Positions 5,437 through 7,849 of a stretch of DNA of 7,849 bases are shown here, piece by piece; within the stretch, counting starts at the first letter, position 1, and every line of letters starts with the position of its first letter. This DNA comes from Lentzea aerocolonigenes (GTDB taxonomy: Bacteria > Actinomycetota > Actinomycetes > Mycobacteriales > Pseudonocardiaceae), in assembly GCF_000955955.1 (NCBI RefSeq), contig NZ_JYJG01000406.1, positions 1 to 7,849 on the forward strand, given 5' to 3'. Both the position numbers and the translations under genes were made by a program. The notes under the pieces were generated by a model. It ran no database searches. It was not told where the DNA came from and was given only the letters and a program-made list of their open reading frames with translations.

Positions 5437-6909
5437 GTGGAGCACAAGCGGCTGAAGCTGTACGCCTATCTGGACGCGCGCGATCACCAGCGCACGTACC
5501 TGGCGATCATGCGGCTGTTCACCTCCACGCTGCTGGCAGACCTGTCCGCGGGCGAGGTCGCCGGCGCGCTGGCCGGTCAGGAGCGCGAAGGCAGGGTCGA
5601 ACAGGGCGAGAGCCGCATCGAGAACGTCATCAACCGCCTGAAGCAGCTGGTCGAGTGGGGCAACCTCGTCCAGGGCAGGCGCGAGGTGGTCGCCGCGAGC
5701 ATCGCCGAGTTCCAGCACGGCAGCGTCCGCTACCAGGTCTCGAAGCTCGCGGTCCGCGTCCAACGCGACGTCGACGAGCTGCTGAGGGTCCCGGAAGGCG
5801 CCCGCGAAGTCTCCCGCGAGCTGCTCCCCGCCATCGAACGCGGACTGAACGAGCTCGGAGGATCTCTGTCCGTCGCCCTGCTCAACGAAGGCGACAAGAC
5901 CAAGGAACTCCTGGCCGAACGCGTCACCACCCTGTTCCTGCAGCACGCCGAACTGGCCGCGACGGTCCGCGACTTCTACGCCTACCTCGGCCAGGTCGTC
6001 ACCAGGAACCACCTCGCGCCCGACGAGATCGCCGGCTTCCGCAACCTCCTGGTCGAGTACATCCAGCGCGTCGTCGAGGACGTCCTGAAGTACACGCCCC
6101 CGATCGCGGAAGCCCTGGCCGGACTGACCAGGGCCCGCACCGAACTCCTGCGGCTCCTCAGCACCGACCTGGGCGCGAGCGTCGAACGCGCCCGCGGCCG
6201 CACCCCCGAGGACTGGCAGGAGCTCACGGACTGGTTCGTCGACCGCCCAGGCCGCCCGAGCCAGGTCACGGCCCTGCGCGAAGCAACCGCCCGCGCCATC
6301 GGCAGCCTCCTGGCCAGCGTGAAGCGAGCGACGTCCGGCGGCGGTCTGCTGCCAGGCCGGCGCGCCGAGCTGCTGAAGCTCGCGAGCTGGTTCGACAACT
6401 CGACCCGGGAAGAAGCCCACGAGATCTACGCGTCGGCATTCGGCCTCTACTCCGCACGCCACCTCTCCCCCGCCCCGGAGCACGACTCGGACAACGAGCG
6501 CACCCCGTGGCGCGACGGCCCGGTCTGCGATGTGACAGTCAGCGTCCGCACCAGAGGCGACCGAGGAGCCCGCGGGAGGCCGTCCCGGATCCTCGACGAC
6601 CCGATGACCGAGCAGTCGCTGCTCGCAGAGGCGCGGGAAGCCGACGAGATCCGCGCCAGGCACGTCGCGGAACTGACGAAGGCCGCCGGAAACCTGGAGA
6701 ACACCACGCTCACGCACGGCGCGTTGGAGGTCTTCTGCGAGCTGCTCACGCTCGCGATGGCCCAAAGAGACTCGCCTCAAGACAGCGGATCGGCCAGCGA
6801 CCCCGTGCGCGGCCTCAAACTCGAGATCGCCCACGGCACGACGACGCAGATCCGCTCGGCCGCCGGGACCCTCACCCTGCACGACGCGACGGTGGCCCTG
6901 AAGCAATGA
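5437..6909 (+). CDS. jetA: Wadjet JetA-like subunit (TIGR02677 / DUF2397 family)
   Basis: A 490-residue protein I recognise as TIGR02677/DUF2397, the kleisin-like JetA subunit of the actinobacterial form of Wadjet (EptA in mycobacteria; type II as I recall the typing). Wadjet is a condensin-like SMC complex that extrudes loops and cleaves small circular plasmids. Seen: the family's opening LYAYLDARDHQRTYLAIMRLF at 8-28; a winged-helix-like N-terminal part with SRIENVINRLKQLVEWGNL at 59-77 and a 'wing' REVVAASIAEFQHGSVRYQVS at 82-102; a long, mostly helical middle (about 103-340); and the C-terminal signature TPWRDGPVCDV at 356-366 followed by GARGRPSRILDD at 377-388, which corresponds to the family's 'W.dAPpv...GR.sprGRparv.D' region. 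No membrane segments. GTG 5437 lies 8 bases after a TAGGGT box, suggesting a leaderless start. It overlaps the next gene by 4 bases (ATGA). Confidence 0.88.
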   Translation: MEHKRLKLYAYLDARDHQRTYLAIMRLFTSTLLADLSAGEVAGALAGQEREGRVEQGESRIENVINRLKQLVEWGNLVQGRREVVAASIAEFQHGSVRYQVSKLAVRVQRDVDELLRVPEGAREVSRELLPAIERGLNELGGSLSVALLNEGDKTKELLAERVTTLFLQHAELAATVRDFYAYLGQVVTRNHLAPDEIAGFRNLLVEYIQRVVEDVLKYTPPIAEALAGLTRARTELLRLLSTDLGASVERARGRTPEDWQELTDWFVDRPGRPSQVTALREATARAIGSLLASVKRATSGGGLLPGRRAELLKLASWFDNSTREEAHEIYASAFGLYSARHLSPAPEHDSDNERTPWRDGPVCDVTVSVRTRGDRGARGRPSRILDDPMTEQSLLAEAREADEIRARHVAELTKAAGNLENTTLTHGALEVFCELLTLAMAQRDSPQDSGSASDPVRGLKLEIAHGTTTQIRSAAGTLTLHDATVALKQ

Positions 6910-7849
6910 ACCACTTGGACAACCTCTCCGACATCGACGCCGCCAACGTGGTGCGGTGCGCCCGAACGCTCCTGCGCAGGCCGCTCCTGCGCAGTGACGG
7001 CCCGGACGGCGAACTGCTCAGCCTCGTCTACCGGCACCGCGTGGTGCTCCAGGACCTGTTCGCGGGCCTGCTCGGCTACCGCCTGGTCGTGGAACGCCGG
7101 TTCGCCCGCCTCTACAAGTCCGGACCTGGCCACGACGACACCCGCGGCGTGCTCAGCATGTCCCCGCGCGGCTACGCCTACCTGGCGCTCACCCTGGCCG
7201 TCCTCACGGGCATCGGCCGCCAGACGCTGCTGAGCCGCCTCGTCGCCGACATCCGTTCCGCCGCAGTGGAAGCAGGCATCGACGCACCGGACGACGTCGT
7301 CGAACGCCGAGCGCTCACGGCTGCGCTGCGCCACCTCGTTTCCCTTGGCGTGCTGATGGAAACCGAGGGTTCGGTAGCGCAGGACCTGCTGCCCCAAGAA
7401 GCTCTGATCACCATCGACACCGACCTGCTCGGCCAGCTCGTCACCGGCCCGGTCGGCGAAGCCCAGAGCCCCGAACACCTCATCGAACTCGCGGCCCGCC
7501 CAGGCCCGCGCGGCACGGAGCACGCCGTCCGGCGCAAGCTCGTCGAAACCCCGCTGGTGCTCTACGCGGACCTCCCGGACGACCAGGCGGAGTGGCTGAG
7601 GCGCAACCAGCGCAAGGAAACCGCGCTGCTGGAACAGGCGTTCGGCCTCTACACCGAGTGCCGCGTCGAGGGCGTGCTCGCGGCTGACCCCGAGGACTTC
7701 CTGACCGACCTGTCGTTCCCCGGCGTCTCCACGGTCGCGCGCATCGCCCTGCTGGCCCTGCCCGACCTTGTCGACGACGACTCCGAGGACCCGCCCGCCC
7801 GGCACGCGGTCGCCACCGAACGCATCCGCGAGGTCTGCGCCCAACTCGT
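6906..7849 (+). CDS. jetB: Wadjet JetB-like subunit (TIGR02678 / DUF2398 family, partial)
   Basis: An open frame running off the right edge, with 314 residues visible; family members are usually about 370-420, so the last part is missing. I recognise TIGR02678/DUF2398, the KITE-like JetB partner of TIGR02677. Seen: the opening CARTLLRRPLLRS at 18-30, then LVYRHRVVLQDLFAGLLGYR at 40-59 and LVVERRFARLYKSG at 60-73 (the family's 'RLLarPLL...lvrrhr..L..wF...lGyrLvvd...aRL.K' pattern). Next comes SPRGYAYLALTLAVLTGIGRQT at 86-107, LRHLVSLGVLMETEG at 141-155 (the end of a winged-helix unit), KLVETPLVLYADLPDDQAEW at 211-230 and RRNQRKETALLEQAFGL at 232-248. ATG 6906 overlaps the jetA TGA as ATGA, so the two are translationally coupled, as expected for complex subunits. 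The SMC ATPase (TIGR02680) and Toprim (DUF2399-type) genes would be expected downstream, outside the window. Confidence 0.88.
   Translation, partial: MNHLDNLSDIDAANVVRCARTLLRRPLLRSDGPDGELLSLVYRHRVVLQDLFAGLLGYRLVVERRFARLYKSGPGHDDTRGVLSMSPRGYAYLALTLAVLTGIGRQTLLSRLVADIRSAAVEAGIDAPDDVVERRALTAALRHLVSLGVLMETEGSVAQDLLPQEALITIDTDLLGQLVTGPVGEAQSPEHLIELAARPGPRGTEHAVRRKLVETPLVLYADLPDDQAEWLRRNQRKETALLEQAFGLYTECRVEGVLAADPEDFLTDLSFPGVSTVARIALLALPDLVDDDSEDPPARHAVATERIREVCAQL

Noticed and set aside
5422..6906. Minus-strand 494-codon open frame opposite the jetA-like gene
   Set aside because: Composition is Gly/Val/Arg/Asp-rich without motifs, as expected of an antisense frame in GC-rich DNA; the plus-strand product matches a known family throughout.
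6777..7844. Minus-strand 355-codon open frame spanning the end of jetA and most of jetB
   Set aside because: Antisense shadow: it crosses the coupled jetA/jetB junction and shows no recognisable family, while the plus strand gives TIGR02678 signatures.
1..7849. tRNA, integrase, att repeats, CRISPR or IS ends that could mark an island
   Set aside because: None seen on either strand; GC-rich repeated words such as GCCGAC or CGGCGC are codon-usage effects, not spaced repeats.

Overview
The window is chromosomal DNA from a high-GC actinobacterium, most likely of the Pseudonocardiales (Lentzea/Saccharothrix/Amycolatopsis type). This is inferred from strong G/C bias at third codon positions, frequent GTG starts, apparent leaderless starts and gene order. 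The left two thirds match, from memory, the Mycobacterium tuberculosis block Rv2230c (Nif3-like) - Rv2231c (cobC) - Rv2234 (ptpA) - Rv2235 (SURF1) - Rv2236c (cobD), with local changes.

Layout. 1-1921, minus strand: a Nif3-family metalloprotein (its C-terminal end is off the left edge), a CobC-like PLP aminotransferase/decarboxylase whose stop overlaps the Nif3 start, and upstream of them a 68-residue protein of unknown function. 1986-4524, plus strand, a tight four-gene run: low-molecular-weight phosphatase PtpA, a fructosamine-kinase-like protein lacking its N-terminal nucleotide loop, a DUF1349 beta-sandwich protein, and the SURF1 cytochrome oxidase assembly factor. 4432-5364, minus strand: the cobalamin enzyme CobD/CbiB, whose 3' end overlaps the SURF1 gene by 93 bases. 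5437-7849, plus strand: two coupled genes of the TIGR02677/DUF2397 and TIGR02678/DUF2398 families. These are the JetA and JetB subunits of a Wadjet (EptABCD-like) SMC anti-plasmid system, which runs off the right edge.

How the genes work together. CobC and CobD would make the aminopropanol(-phosphate) arm of cobalamin and attach it, but they are separated by an unrelated operon. PtpA and the kinase homologue match a known pairing in protein deglycation: the kinase phosphorylates sugar adducts on lysines, and LMW-PTPs can act on related phosphosugar adducts. SURF1 serves haem-copper oxidase assembly. The Wadjet genes should form a condensin-like complex with an SMC ATPase and a Toprim nuclease expected just past the right edge; neither can be seen here.

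The main points for a second look are the partial Wadjet operon placed directly beside a housekeeping cob gene, the N-lobe-deficient kinase, the codon-register SURF1/cobD overlap, and three genes whose start codon lies 7-8 bases after a TANNNT box. I saw no RNA gene, CRISPR array, insertion sequence, integrase or convincing rho-independent terminator. No gene-free stretch exceeds 80 bases.
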